A stretch of DNA of 64,000 nucleotides from Pomacea canaliculata (GCF_003073045.1 NC_037602.1:5498872-5562871); one strand, 5' to 3'. Shown: positions 37,655 to 50,012, counted from the first letter of the stretch. Notes: generated from the sequence alone by a model not told the origin. Translations and numbers: made by a program.

Positions 37655-38865
37655 TTAGTCATCAAACTCTCCCTCATCATTACTGTCGATGTCTGGTGAC
37701 ATTTCGTGAGTCACGCGGTTGATATTTGCTAAGGTATTGCGCAGTAACTGCTGATGAGAATCAGTCATCGAAGGAGGCGGTGAATCATGGGTGATCGGTT
37801 TCAGCTGCACTCCATTCCGTATGAGGTCAAATATGCTAGTCATTGGATCACCTTGAAAGAATTTTAAAAAACCTCTATAATAAAGACTAAATATGCTTCA
37901 TGATGTAACAAAAAAATGAATGGGGAAATTAATATTTTATGCCCAGCCATTAACCAACACTATCACAGCAAGTAAAACTCCATATGGAGAAAGAACTAAA
38001 GAGCTAAAAGCCAGATCTGAACCCAATCCACCTGAACCTCTATATTGGTCATCAATGCTAAGATGCTGTGCTACCACACTACCTCAAAAGCAAATGGAAA
38101 AATCCATCACAGGAGTCAACGTGATAGTTCTGCAAGGTCTGAAAGCATTTACTCATTAAAGATCTTCCAGGTGTATGATATGGAAATATTGCTGTTGAAA
38201 TGGTGATCAGATTAGAAAAGATAAGAAAAACAAAACTCACTTTCATTAGGTAGTTCTTTATGTGGCCTTATGTTAACTGGCTTCAGGAGACCTCGTCCCG
38301 ACCGTATTTCATCTAGGTTCAGTCCTGATGATGCCTTGGCTGAAGTCTCTGATGTATGATCACGTTGTTTCAGCATGCTCTTAGCATTGGCAAGATCACT
38401 TCCCCCAAACAGATTTCCACGGTTTGGAAAGATTAGAGATGGAGGAGGAGGAGGTGGTGGTGGTGGTGGAGGAGGAGGTGGTGGAGGAGGAGGAGGTGGT
38501 GGAGGTATAGAAGGTGCAGGGGGTGAAGGTAATGAAATACCTCCAGCAGCATCTTCCAGGTTTTCGTTCATGGTATGTGCTCCACTAACGAATATAGTGA
38601 CAGGGATGTCAGTGGGGTCCTGACTTTTGCCAGTCAATCTCCTTGGTCGAGCCTTAGGCTTATTTCCATTTTCTCTTGCTTTTGATGCAGGAGATGCCTG
38701 TTGGCCACCACGTCTTTTGTTGGGTGTTCTCTGAAACCGAGTTGTTATGCTGGCACTGGTGTCTGATGCTAAAGACATAGTGCTTCCTGACATGCTGTCC
38801 GACATTCGACGTCTGCTTGGCTTCTGGTATCTTGGTGGTTTGATGGCTGCTGGCACTGGATATTT
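37655..38865 (-). CDS. WHAMM/JMY: Last two exons of WHAMM/JMY-like gene: poly-Pro and WH2-WH2-connector-acidic output module
   Basis: Exon 9 (38865-38241) starts KYPVPAAIKPPRYQKPSRRR, carries a Ser/Arg-rich basic linker, the Pro run (profilin/SH3 ligand in this family) and the first WH2. Exon 10 (37851-37655) carries the second WH2, the amphipathic connector and the acidic tail. WH2 motifs deliver actin monomers, and the connector plus acidic part bind Arp2/3 (family knowledge). The tail ends NDEGEFDD: the aromatic residue in the acidic tip is Phe, where the WASP superfamily usually has Trp. Confidence 0.9.
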
Positions 38866-41800
38866 CTAAACATGTAAAGGGATGGGAAGAATATATTCTA
38901 GGTATTATTTTAATGACATTTCATTCAAATCTTTTAAGAAAACAAAAATAAAGATCTTAGAATGAAATTCTGGCATACTACATCAAAGATGACTGGAATC
39001 CTCAGGGGAAGAGAGTTGGGAGACAAAAGCAGACTTGGAAAAAAAAACAGTAGAAAGCGAGGCAAAGGACGTCGGAACCACATGGGCCCAACTGAAGGGG
39101 TCTGCCCAAAACCAGGTCCACTGGCAAGGCGTTGTTGCGGTCCTATGCTCCTCGAGGACTAACAAGGAGTAAACTAACATCAAAGTTGCACATACCGGGC
39201 GAACTGTCTTAAACATTTCCTATTTCAAATCTGAAAAAGTGCAGAGAGTGCAATAAGGAAAATAAAGGTGGATGGAACAGTTGGCATCAATATTGATAGG
39301 CATTGTCAAAACTGAGGAAATCTATGCTGATGTCTGTAACTAGTTCATGAAAAGATGGCATCAGTTTTACCTGATGATTGGAAGACCAACAACTATGCCA
39401 GCAAACAGGTGTGTAATTATGGCAAATTATTTTTTGCTAATCCCACAACACAAAAATAGTGAAATACTTCATTTTTGTATACCTCAGACTTTCTGCACAC
39501 TTCATCACCAAGAGAATCAAATGCTCTAGTAAGTTATTTAAGATAACCTTTAACACAGGTAAAAAACCATATCAAAAGATATTGAATTAGTATTGATGAG
39601 AGACTATAATATAGACAGCAAAATAAACTTTGTAGACCTATCACTTTCCTATTTTCCTATCTTGGTCACCCACTTGGTCATTTTTTATGAAGGTTCACTC
39701 CCAAATCTTGCCTATTTTTATAAAAGTTTGCTTACCAGTTTGAAAGTCTTTAGTCGTTCTATTGTCTTTTTTCGTTCTTCATCAACAAAGTCCTTTTTCT
39801 TAAGATCTTCTGCTTTCTGTTCATCTCGCTTCTGAAAAATAATTCCTCCAAAATTTACATCAAAATGCTATTTCAATAGCTTTAATTTTAAACACATTTA
39901 TATGCTGCAATTATATGAGACAATCCTACAATATCCGAAAGCAACTTTTAAGTATATTAGAATAATCCTTTGGAACCAAATTGTTTTTTAAGTCATCCTA
40001 AGTCACTTTTTACTATTGCTTTAAGTAAAGAGGATAAGAACCCATAGCCACAATGAATCATCATAGGAGTAAGGTTTTTGAATGAAAATGTTTACTTACT
40101 GCTTGTAAAACATGATGTATACGATAGCGTTCAAACTCTTCTTCTTTCTGTTGTTCCTTAGTTAAATACTTCTCTTCAAAAGTTTTCTAGAGAAGTGATG
40201 AGAAAAGTAAGGATGTTATAAACATTAAAGCTGAAGCATTTTTCATGATTGACTCAATAAATATCAGAACTGGACTTTCTTTATGGAAGATATGTGTGCA
40301 GTAGAGTTTGGCTAAGATGCCAGCTGAAGGCCAATTGGTCGGTAGCACAGACAGGTACAGATTGGCGCACTGGTTTGTTTGGGTCCAGAGGAGGCCACAA
40401 GAGAAGGAAGGGGCGGCATCGCCAACCAGCAGCCCGCTTGACTAAGGACAAAGTCTGTGCTCCGAGCTACGTCCTGTGTTAAGCTAAATACTTCAGGCAG
40501 CCAGCAAGCAGTCATCGTAATAAAGATGTCCAACAGCCTACAGCTACACGTTCAAACATTAATTACAGAGTGAACGTGAGTGTGAGCTGTGTGGTCGGTC
40601 ACCCTGTTATATGTGTACAGGTGTTTTAAGAAGTCACAAAGTTTACCACAATGACACAAAAAGAAAAGTTTAACATTTATAATATCAAGTGCCAAATGAG
40701 CAGTGTAAGAGAGAGAGAAAGGATTTGATGGGGTTTCAAAAGAGGGTCAATTCATGGATGATTTGACATTTCTTTCCAATAAAAGCTATGTAATAATAAA
40801 GCAAGAAATGTTAGGGTGTTCATAGGATGGCATGAATATTTGGACAGGACAGGATATCTTACCTTTTTATTGCGGATTCTTGCACGTTGTCGATTTAAAG
40901 ATGCAAGAGTATTTCGAAGCTGTATAAGTTCAGCATCGTCAGATAGCTTTGGCAAGGTGTTGTACTCAGTATTTTCATCATCACTGAGATCATTAATGTC
41001 CTCCACAGCATCATGGAAAACTATGCTTTCCTCTTGAATCTCTGTTACAAGCATGCATGTGTACAGACAAAAGCAAAAGATATTTTCTTTTTTCCCTTTT
41101 AATGTGTTCTAATTTTCTGTTCTATTGGGTTATATCAATATTCCTTACCAAAAACATTGCTTTCAAAACTTATAAATTCCCCTCTCCCGCTCCTTGCTTC
41201 CGGAATCTTCAAAAGGTAAAAGAAGCCAAAAGCATGCTGTGTACATCAAAATGTGGGTCCTATAATACTGTAACATAATGTTTTGATCATCCCCGCTAAC
41301 ACGTATTACAGAAGTGTATGTGTCCATATTTGTATATCTACAGGCCCATACTGTTTTCTGGCATGCTCTGTTCATGAGTAACTATTTTTTAATGTTACAA
41401 GACTTACCTTGAAAAACACTATTATAAAGAAAACTGCAATCTGCAAATATATTTGTGCAATCAAGACCAGCAAAGCAAATCACTTATTTCTTACTTTCTG
41501 ACAATACTTTCACTCATTATTATTTCATCATTATCACCAACCATCGATAAGCCTTCTGCGGCTCTGAATCTGTGTTTGGACTATCATCTCTTTCTGGTGC
41601 AGTATGTCCAGCTCAATCTGCATGATGCGGCATTGCCACAGATACACCACTCTCTCCAGCCGTTCCAGTTCTGCATGTATGTTGCTACTTTCTGCTAGGA
41701 ATCCAATCTATACGCAGACAAAAAGATCAGATAAGATTTCTAGCATATTTATATATTATCAGATTGACTTAGCTACTTCCAAATAGGCAGCACCAGGGAA

Positions 41801-44715
41801 AAATAGTAATAGGAGATAATAGTAAGAATGTATCACATGATAATCTTTGTGTTAAAACATATAAAAAGGACACTGAACTGCTCATGGTTAGGAAAACTGA
41901 CAGACATTTTAGTCAGTGTAGCATTTCTGCTTATAGGTCTCTTTAAAATGTTAAAATGATGAATTAGGCAAAAAACAGCTGCACAAGCTCATTAGTGGAG
42001 TCCCTAATACTTTTTTTTCTAAACTTAATACATGAACAATAGACAGCCTGAAATATTCAAGGATCTTCATTATCATCTACTTTGTTCCAAATTAAACAAC
42101 TCAACACTACACACCTCTTCTTTCACTTTGTCTCGTTCTTGGATATGCTGCTTTCGTTTATTCTGAAGCAGTTGCACATTTTCTTTATGCATTTGTGTCT
42201 TTAACCTATAAGGAGAAAACAAATGTCATTTTTTTATTTAAAGACTGTTTTATTCATCCAAAGTTTCTTAGTCCCAATAAAGGCACAGTCATTGTAAAAT
42301 TAAAGGTCTCTTCATACGACATGAAGAATTCAGTTTATGCCAGTTAAAAAAAATATGTGAGCATGCATCTACAGTGGCTAGTCCAAAACTTATAAAAATG
42401 AAACAAAAAGCAAAGTTTAGTGTCTAGCATGCAAGATAAACTTAGGGATACAAATTTGTTAATCCAGTTTTGAGACACTATTCTGATCACAGAAGCTGAA
42501 TTTTGAACCTTAATGATGCTAATACAAAAAAAATAGCTTTTACTTTCAGTTTTCTCAGATTATAAAACTGTGTAAAATATTTTTAGCCACTAAAAAAACA
42601 GAAAGTAAAGATGAGCAACAAATCTATAATGTGTAAGCTACACTCTGAAATAAAGGAAAGACTGTATATTTAATGTTTGATCTTTTGTTATTGTTATGAT
42701 ATGCCTTTGTAATATTCTAAAAAAAAACCCACCAAAATATTAATTTTATTTAGCTAGTTCTTTTTTTATCTAATCCTTCATATGTCTTCACAAACTTAAT
42801 TGCCTACTAAAGAATGAAACAGAGATCTCAGTGCCTACTAACCAAAGCGATAACAGAGGAAAACAAAATTCTCCACATCCTCAATCAGCCATCTATATGC
42901 ATGTATATATTTGAGCATAAAAAATCCTTTTCCCTTTTTGCAAGAAAACTTAATAGATCCCTTAACAATGCAAAGTAAGTACAATGAACAATCTTAGAAG
43001 TTTACCTCAATACTCTTTCAGCAGCTACCAATTCAAATGCATTCTTTCCAAACCTCTGTCTGTCTTCTTCCATCTTGGATAAGAGATCTGCACATTCCAC
43101 AGGTAACTGTAGTATTTTGGATTACAGTGCACAATGGCAATTTACCGGAAATACAGATGGGCTAGGTGGAGGTGTCTGGGATGAAGTGAGCAGAGTGGGA
43201 AGTGGGGACATACTTTTAGCTGTATTGCCAGACAATAATCATGAAGATGATTAGTCAGAGGCTCATAAGTCCACACACGCAAACACAGATATCCACATTC
43301 ACACCCACCCTAAACAGAACCTGAAGAACTGAAGGTTTCTTACCTCTGTACAAATCTGATGTACGAGAATAATACACTATGTACAAGTCTTGAATCACAT
43401 CTAGAGCACGAACATGTTCTGCTTGCCACTCTGTGAATGCTTTCTTACTTTCTTCTTTCACTCGGTTGCCAACATCTGGGTTTTGCAACATGTCCTTGGC
43501 ATTTTGAGCCTTCTTGAGTGCCATCTTGTTGTAAAATAAAAATAAATTTCAAATATATAACTGCACTCACACTATTTAACCTTAGTTTAATTGCTCAAAA
43601 TTAATGTTACATATTATTTTTGTTTTCACGTGTATATAAATAGGTGGCATCCAAAAACAAATGGAACCTCAAGAGTCCCATAGCCCAGACAAAAGCCAGT
43701 GAACCATTTATCATCTATAAATAAAATGCTTTCAAACATTTTTCACACATTAAAGATCTTCCTTTCCTGAAAATGTAACATCTTTCTTGATTAACTGGTA
43801 TCATTTTCATAAATGATGATGAAATAATAAGTTACTGATATTTATGGTGGCATCATGGCCACTAAATCTGTTTAACTGTCAGCACTTCAGTCAATGTGGT
43901 CAACTGTGTGTTACCATTATCTTATGCATTTGAAAGGAAAACTCAAATAAAATCCTTTTTTAAAAAACTGTAATGTTTCTATTATTTTCTTTTTTCTTAA
44001 AACATTAAAGGGCATATAAAAAAATTAAAGAAAAAACACAACCATAACATACCTCACGAAGGTCTAAAAAAGGCTGCAGTTCCCAGTTGTAAAAATGAGC
44101 TAGTGCTTCTAGTAGTTTATTTAGAGAAACATCCTCTCGTACATACAACTCAGCATAGTCCTTCATGGCTGTGCACTGTTCCCTTTCAAATTCTAAGTTC
44201 TTCAGCTCTTCTTCAGCATTACGCATTTCCTCAAGAAGACCTTGCTTACGCAGCTCTCCCATACTTTCGAAATATTCTTTAGTGTCTGGTTCTTCAAAAA
44301 GTGTTGCCATCAGTAATCTTTCTTTGCAAACATCCAGTGCCAAGAAGAAAAACTTCTCTAAATCCTGACAGATCTGAGCAGCATTTTCAGGTGTCTTTGG
44401 GGTGGAAAATATTGCCCAGATTCCTCGAGGTTCATCTGGAAAGTGTGGAAAGTAATTTGCCAAAGTAGGATGCACAAGAGACAGCACTTGCATGATACCC
44501 TTCAGTTCTTGAATACTGAAAGCTGTTGATCGACTGCTACAATCCTCTGTATCTCGAGCCACTCGACTTCGGGCACGACAAGTAACAGCAATCTTGTGTT
44601 CCACATCATTCCAAGATACCATAAAAACAAGTCGTGGAGGTGTGCTTTCATCTACAAAGGCACTTTCCTTCACAGCCACCCAATCTTCCAATGAGTCCAT
44701 TCTCTCTGTTTCCAT
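37655..44715 (-). CDS. WHAMM/JMY: WHAMM/JMY-family actin nucleation-promoting factor, 10 coding exons
   Basis: Family members bind membranes and microtubules and activate Arp2/3-driven actin assembly. Exons in transcript order: 44715-44053, 43524-43344, 43087-43006, 42205-42115, 41707-41542, 41041-40863, 40186-40100, 39831-39736, 38865-38241, 37851-37655. All junctions agree in phase; product 788 residues (human WHAMM about 809, JMY longer). The N-terminus (LEDWVAVKESAF, FMVSWNDVEHKIAVTCRARS) matches the family's conserved start. Residues about 222-515 are Glu/Lys/Gln-rich coiled coil, with the family-like FHDAVED motif. Then a basic linker, about 22 consecutive Pro (about 636-657), a WH2 motif (GLNLDEIRSGRGLLKPV, about 697-711), a second WH2 (SIFDLIRNGVQLKPI, about 729-743), a connector (LLRNTLANINR) and a short acidic tail. 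Two WH2 motifs fit WHAMM better than JMY (three); it may descend from the ancestor of both. An acceptor AG lies just 5' of the ATG, so an upstream 5'-UTR exon is likely. Convergent with the hnRNP M-like gene. Confidence 0.92.
37965..38090 (-). repeat. tRNA-derived SINE fragment in the last WHAMM/JMY-like intron
   Basis: On the minus strand: TGGTAGCACAGCATCTTAGC (A-box part), a GATGACC segment, then GGGTTCAGATCTGGC (B-box part). Spacing fits a tRNA-type promoter head. No clear tail or target duplication. Confidence 0.5.
38990..39178 (+). pseudogene. LINE 3' fragment in the WHAMM/JMY-like intron between exons 8 and 9
   Basis: Reads WNPQGKRVG, TWKKTVESEA, and ends CTCGAGGACTAACAAGGAGT, matching the end of the LINE fragments at 10,500 and 19,207. 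It lies antisense to the host gene, so it should be spliced out with the intron. Confidence 0.65.
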
Positions 44716-45559
44716 CTCTAAAGAATTTTTAAAAAAGCTAAAAGAGTTTGCTTGTTTGAATTAAATGAATTTTAAAATATGTGCATGAAATGTTTGGTCT
44801 CATTTTTATCAGCATTCTAAATCCAATGTGATAGAAGCACACATTTTCCTGGCTGCAAAAGGTAAAGAAAAATATTTTTTTAATTTATTGCAAATAGAAT
44901 AAAAAAAGTCATTCAATTTTAACAACATGTGTTGAACTTTACCATTTACATGTTTCATAACAACTTTTAAAAAAATACAACACAGAGAGAAACAGCACAG
45001 CATTTGCTAAATCATATTAATTTAAATTATCTTTATAGATTACCAAACCTCTGCCTCTGTATAGATTATGGTTTGAACTACCACTTTCGTTTATGAGTGG
45101 ACTATTTTACAAAGCAAGTTAATGCTATGACTGAATGTCACATAAGCTCCTCAAGAGTAGTTATATCCACAAATTTCACAATGCACTTTTGTCACTAGAA
45201 CTGAGTCAGCCATTTTGTGAGGTGAAGGATGATTGTAATATTGACTTTAAGTTTAACACAATGTTGTTTGTTGAAAGAAAGTACAGTTTACCACACACAA
45301 AACTATCAATTCGCAGTCTGTTCCAAACAGTACATGATAGCTAAAACGCTGCGTTAGTCTGATATTCAAACTGGTAATGTGTTCTATATGTCACTTATGA
45401 TAAAGATACAAAAACAGTATATGTACCTGGCACTGGTCTTACAAGGCTAAGCAAGAAGAAAAATTAAGGTTATTATATATTGCTTTATTGCGTTTCAAAA
45501 ATTAGGTAGTAGGAAAAAGGATATTAGAATCAGGTGACATATGTAGTTAACATGGCTTG

Positions 45560-45885
45560 TCTTTCGGGAGCGAAAGCGGGACGTGTGCCAATCATGGTGT
45601 TGTCACCGACAAAGAGCGCCGAAAACTGGGAAGGGGGAGGGAGAAATTTCTTCTGAAAGGCAGTAAATTAGGAGACAAATTTGAAATTATTAGTCAAATG
45701 GCGACAGTCAAAATTCAATCCCAAAGGCACGGATGCGAATCAATGTATAGTAAACAAGCGGGACATTGATCTATTTTTTTAGATGAAAGCGGGATATTGG
45801 GCATCCCGCAGCGACGTCTTATGAGCAGGCGGGACGTGCGGTCAAAAGTAGCCTAAATCGGGACATCTGGTCACCTTACATGGAG
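45560..45885. repeat. Possible DNA-transposon relic with recurring GCGGGAC motif
   Basis: GCGGGAC or a close variant (AAGCGGGAC, AGCGGGACATT, GGCGGGACG, TCGGGACATC) appears several times, and the block ends ATCTGGTCACCTTA. The complement TAAGGTGACCAGATGTCCCG looks like a transposon terminus I have seen in other animal genomes, but the left end does not show the matching inverted repeat. Identity uncertain. Confidence 0.35.
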
Positions 45886-46668
45886 TAAAAATCGTGTCTT
45901 TCTGCAGTGATTGTCTTGCTATATTGAATGAGCAAATCTTATGTAGTCTGCATACGTTCTGCTCATAATCGCTTGGGAAGACTAATGTAACGTAGAATCG
46001 AATCTTACCTTTTCAAAAGTTAAGCTATTGCGTCAAAGTTTCCACAATTATTTCATTCATCTATGAAACTTCAAACTTTATTTCCTCTCTATTACAAAGG
46101 TAAACAATCACATGAAGACGACGCATCAAACCAAACGAAAACAAACCATATGGGAATACCTTTGTTCAGTATTTTGGCGTAAACAAAAGGAAACAGAACA
46201 ACTTGGTCCTTAAAACAAAATGAAGACACTGTTATTATCCAATTCCCATATATTGTGCGTTAGACAGCTGTTACTGCATACTCTTCCCCACTGTTAAGTT
46301 TTTATCTTTAAGTGGTTCGGCTGTTGAGGCGTGAATAAGGGGAGGGTATTCCCACGGTATATGAGGTATGATCTCCCATTAATAGAAGTGAATGGTGTGT
46401 GAGAGAGAAAATGAAAAACAGATAGTGGAGGGGTTGATTACACAAGTGTTGATCAGAACTGCTCGGCAAGCAAAACTATTGTGAAGTTCTTAGACGAAAA
46501 ATGAATTCTTCGAAAAGATTTTTTCATATTCCTATTAATATTTAAATGTCATTATTTCGGCACATTGCTTGTACACATGTACAATTGGAGACAGCCGCCC
46601 CGAACCCTGTTCCCCCACCAAAAAAAAAAAATTAAAATAAATCTGAAAATGGCTTTCCATCTCGATGC

Positions 46669-46875
46669 CTATTTGGTGCCAACAATCTGTTGACAAAATC
46701 TGGAAAACTTCGATCTCCCATTCTGAAACCAGTCGGCGTAGTAAGGGAAGTAATCTCGCAGTCCTTTATGAAATGCCTTTCTTAAATGACCATGAACGTC
46801 GTTTACGGTCGATTTCCTTATCAACTGGATCCCAACCTTCCTATTCTTGTCCTCGCAGTCTTTGCTACATGGCAA
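46669..46875 (-). other. Unrecognised 68-codon open frame
   Basis: Encodes a Lys/Arg/Phe/Tyr-rich peptide (HLRKAFHKGLRDYFPYYADW in the middle) with ordinary-looking composition, unlike the low-complexity frames nearby. I do not recognise a family. It could be an exon or a transposon relic. No splice-site or start context makes it convincing, and it lies 2 kb upstream of the WHAMM/JMY-like gene on the same strand. Confidence 0.2.
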
Positions 46876-48589
46876 AAAGTGGATGTCTTATGAAACCACT
46901 TGAACAGTTTGTCTACATGGAACAATTTGTCTTCAAGAAAGCTAGCTGTTACCAAAAAAAAAAAAAAAAGAAAAAAGTTGCCTTGGCCTTATGGTTAATG
47001 ATTTGAAAATATCATCTACCCAAATGACATCTACCCTGCCAACGCAATTTAGGGAAAAAGCTTAGACTTACACTATGCATAAACCACTCAAACATGTGGG
47101 GAGATTAGGGATTTAGAGAGCACCCTCTCTTTCTCTCTCACTCTTTCACCCCAGAGTCCATTCCTTACCCCACCCCCTTCCCCCCGCTAAGTCAGGGTTG
47201 CCAATGGACGCCAATCGGATCGAGCCTCTTGCACAGTGCCAGGACCAGCAACGCTGTGACGTCAGGCACGCCGTGTTCACAGAACTGCAGAATGCAATGT
47301 CGACGCAATCGTCGTTCGGTATGTGACTCTCGTCCACAAGGACAAAAAGACAACAGACAAGAAAGAGGAAGACGAGGGCGAGACGACGCTTTCACTGGCA
47401 CCTACATGAGAAAGAGAGAGTGAAGCTTTACTCTCCAAACGGTGTTCTACATTGTATACGTTGGGGCAAGTATGCATTTTCTTCGTTGAGAAATACGGCT
47501 GGAAAAAAAAAATTTAATATGCGATACCGGTACATGTATATCCATCAACAGTATGAGACGACCCTGCTCACTCGAATTTAAACTTTTTAGCAGTTTCTTT
47601 CTTTCTTTCCTTCCTTCCGTCTTCGTATTTTACTGCAAATGACTTGTGGTCAGCAGAGGATAGAGCACATCAGTATATAAGCTTAATCAGATAAGATATT
47701 TGATATGCACAATCTAACTCACAATCTTGGTTGCTGTTTGTTCCGTGGTAAGCCTTTACATTCTTGTTTCTCTCCCTTCCTTCCCCCATCCCTTCCCAAC
47801 CCTGTAAAGCAGGGGTGGGGAACGCCCAACAAGTTCCAGAGATTACCCGATAGACCAATACACTAGTTTTGAGCACGCCCTACTGTTGTCTGCTCAACGT
47901 TGATCGAATTCTAGCCCTATGCTCACTCATTTTCCTTTCTACCTAACCGTGTTCTACAAATTTCAGTTATAAACGAATCGTGTATTTAATGCTAAATTTT
48001 GATGTTCAGATGAGGTGTCACTCGTGTTTGCGGTTTTTCAGACGTGATGGATATCTACCGAATAAACACACCGTTTCTCTCGTCGCAGTTCATATAAGTG
48101 TCGTCTAGATGTGTTTAATCGGTGATTTCAAACCTTAAGGTAGTCTATAATCTTAAGACTGAGGTAAAAAGGCTTATCGTAAATGTCACATATTGCAATC
48201 TTTCTGTATATTTACAATTAGCTGCTTTCGTCAGTGTTAAGATGTTGCGATTTTGCCAATGATGGGATTGGAATGCCGAATCTACTTATCGCAGTATATT
48301 TTTAGATGAGTGCTTTAGTGGAAAGTGAACGTATGGTAGGTGGTGTCCCACACTGCTATTACGTGAAGAAGCAGATCTGACAAGAAGTATTTTTAAAAAA
48401 AATTGTACAACTTCCAAAACATGCGTGGCTTGCATTTGAAAGAAGGGGGTATATAACAGAGTAATAATTTCAGTAAAATTACATATTAATATTATATATT
48501 GATTTTTTTTAAAAATCGTATTATTGCAGTCTGCCTACATTTCCGCGAAAGCAAGTGGCAGCCATTTGTACTTTGCTCACCCAGTAATG

Positions 48590-50004
48590 CAGCGGTTCTC
48601 AACCTTTTACTTGTGACGACCCCCCTGACGAACACCGGTACGTCCGCGACCCCCTTAGCCAGCTAGGTCGGTGGAAGAGGGGGGAGCCTTAGCTAACCTC
48701 GAACGCCGCGTCGAGGAAATCAACAACGGAAGAACAAAGTTCGTATCTGCAAGAAGTATAACTGTTAATGAAATTTTACTAAAGCAAATTCTGCGGTGCT
48801 AATAAATATTATTTTATTAGACACTCACTTTGATTAATGAGAAGGTTGAGTCTGCTTGCTGTTGCATAGAGAAGCGAACCTGTGTGTGATGTTCGTACCC
48901 ACTGCTATTCGCAGCTCAGCCTCTGCGTCCACACGATTTCTGTATTTCGACTTCAGTGCTGCCAATGCTGAAAATCCTTGCTCACACATATATGAAGTTG
49001 AAAATGTTAGAAGAACTTTCATTGCTTTCTCAGAAAGGAGAGGATATTCACCGTTGATGCTAATCCAGAATGTTGGCACTGGTGTTGTTTGGAAGACCAT
49101 TTTCAGGGATTGGGTCACTCAAAAGGTCGATGAGCTGCTCTTCTTCTTGCGTGGACAACCCGCTTGTGCTAGGATCAGCCAGAAATGGATTACGAATCCA
49201 ATCGTATTTAGTCACATCAATTTCAGCGAAGTAATGCTGAAACCTTTCTTGCCGTCCGTTTAGATGGGCAATAATTACCTTCTTCACCTGATCAAGATTC
49301 AAGTTAACGGCAGTCTTGCACTTACACAAGCACGGAAACATATCAAAAATATTTTCTTGGAGTATCTTTTGCGTCCACAACGAAATTTTTCGGACGAAAG
49401 CATTCATCTTGTCAGTTGTTTGTAACATGTTGGTGTCTTTCCCTTGCAGAGAAGTATTCACTACGTTCAGATTCTCAAATATGTCCGATAAATATGCCAT
49501 TAGCAGCAGCCATCGGTCGTTCTTAAGCCCCCACCCCGCACTGTCTGGTCATGGCCTTCTGTCAGGGACCTTGAGTACTAGGACTGAACACGTGCGAGGG
49601 TGAAAGGGTGTGAATGATGGACGTTTCCTGAGTGCCTGCCTTTTAGATGTTTTTTTTTTTTTTAAAGAGAGGTGTGACTGGAGAGGGAGAGGGGAGTCAG
49701 CGATGAGAGATTGGGGAAGAGAGAGGGCAAAAGGTGAGAGGAGGGAGATTGGAGGCTTAATTGTTGAGAGGGGGATTGTGTTTTGAGTTTTGGAAGTGAG
49801 AAGTCACTGCATTGCCGAGACAGTGTACTTGAATAGGGAGAAGAGATTTGGAGTTTGATCGCCCTCACCACTCGGTTACACAATCTAAGCTAATTTCCCT
49901 AATACCGGTATAAGAAACTTTTAAAAAAGGACCACCTTCGCGACCCCCTTGTAGCCACGTCGCGACCCCCCAGGGGGTCGCGCCCCACAGGTTGAGAACC
50001 GCTG
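48590..50004 (-). mobile_element. hAT-superfamily DNA transposon, internally deleted
   Basis: Starts CAGCGGTTCTCAACC and ends GGTTGAGAACCGCTG, a perfect terminal inverted repeat of at least 15 bases, flanked by identical 8-bp target duplications CAGTAATG (48582-48589 and 50005-50012). The subterminal parts repeat GCGACCCCC motifs. Eight-base duplications and this CAG...CTG end are diagnostic for hAT. Only the 3' portion of a transposase gene is inside (minus strand). About 400 bases between 49,510 and 49,920 are purine-rich and non-coding. Perfect target duplications suggest a fairly recent insertion. Confidence 0.92.
48834..49500 (-). pseudogene. hAT transposase C-terminal part (ZBED5/SCAND3-like), frameshifted
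   Basis: Two overlapping frames. The upstream one (49500-49060) includes AYLSDIFENLNVVNTSLQGK, MNAFVRKISLWTQKIL and LNGRQERFQHYF, wording typical of domesticated and wild hAT transposases of the ZBED5/SCAND3/FAM200 type. The downstream one (49118-48834) is the dimerisation end (YPLLSEKAMKVLLTFSTSYM, CEQGFSALAALKSKYRNR). A frameshift lies near 49,060-49,118. The BED finger and catalytic N-terminal half are absent, so no active enzyme is encoded. Confidence 0.85.
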
Positions 50005-50012
50005 CAGTAATG

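Larger units (their letters stand above)
44720..48580. other. Upstream region of the WHAMM/JMY-like gene
   Basis: Probably contains its promoter and a 5'-UTR exon, because an acceptor AG precedes the start codon, but I cannot place them. A CpG-containing block at about 47,170-47,400 is one candidate. The GCGGGAC repeat and the unrecognised frame are listed separately. Confidence 0.4.

Noticed and set aside
38375..38623. Poly-Gly frame on the plus strand
   Set aside because: Antisense shadow of the poly-Pro exon of the WHAMM/JMY-like gene.
40294..40640. Possible second solo LTR (AATAAA-type signal in a GC-richer block)
   Set aside because: No TATA box, no TG...CA ends with a target duplication, and no partner copy seen.
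41403..41440. Possible micro-exon of the WHAMM/JMY-like gene ending at a strong GTAAGT donor
   Set aside because: Phase and protein continuity are satisfied without it: exon 5 joins exon 6 directly to restore a Glu codon.
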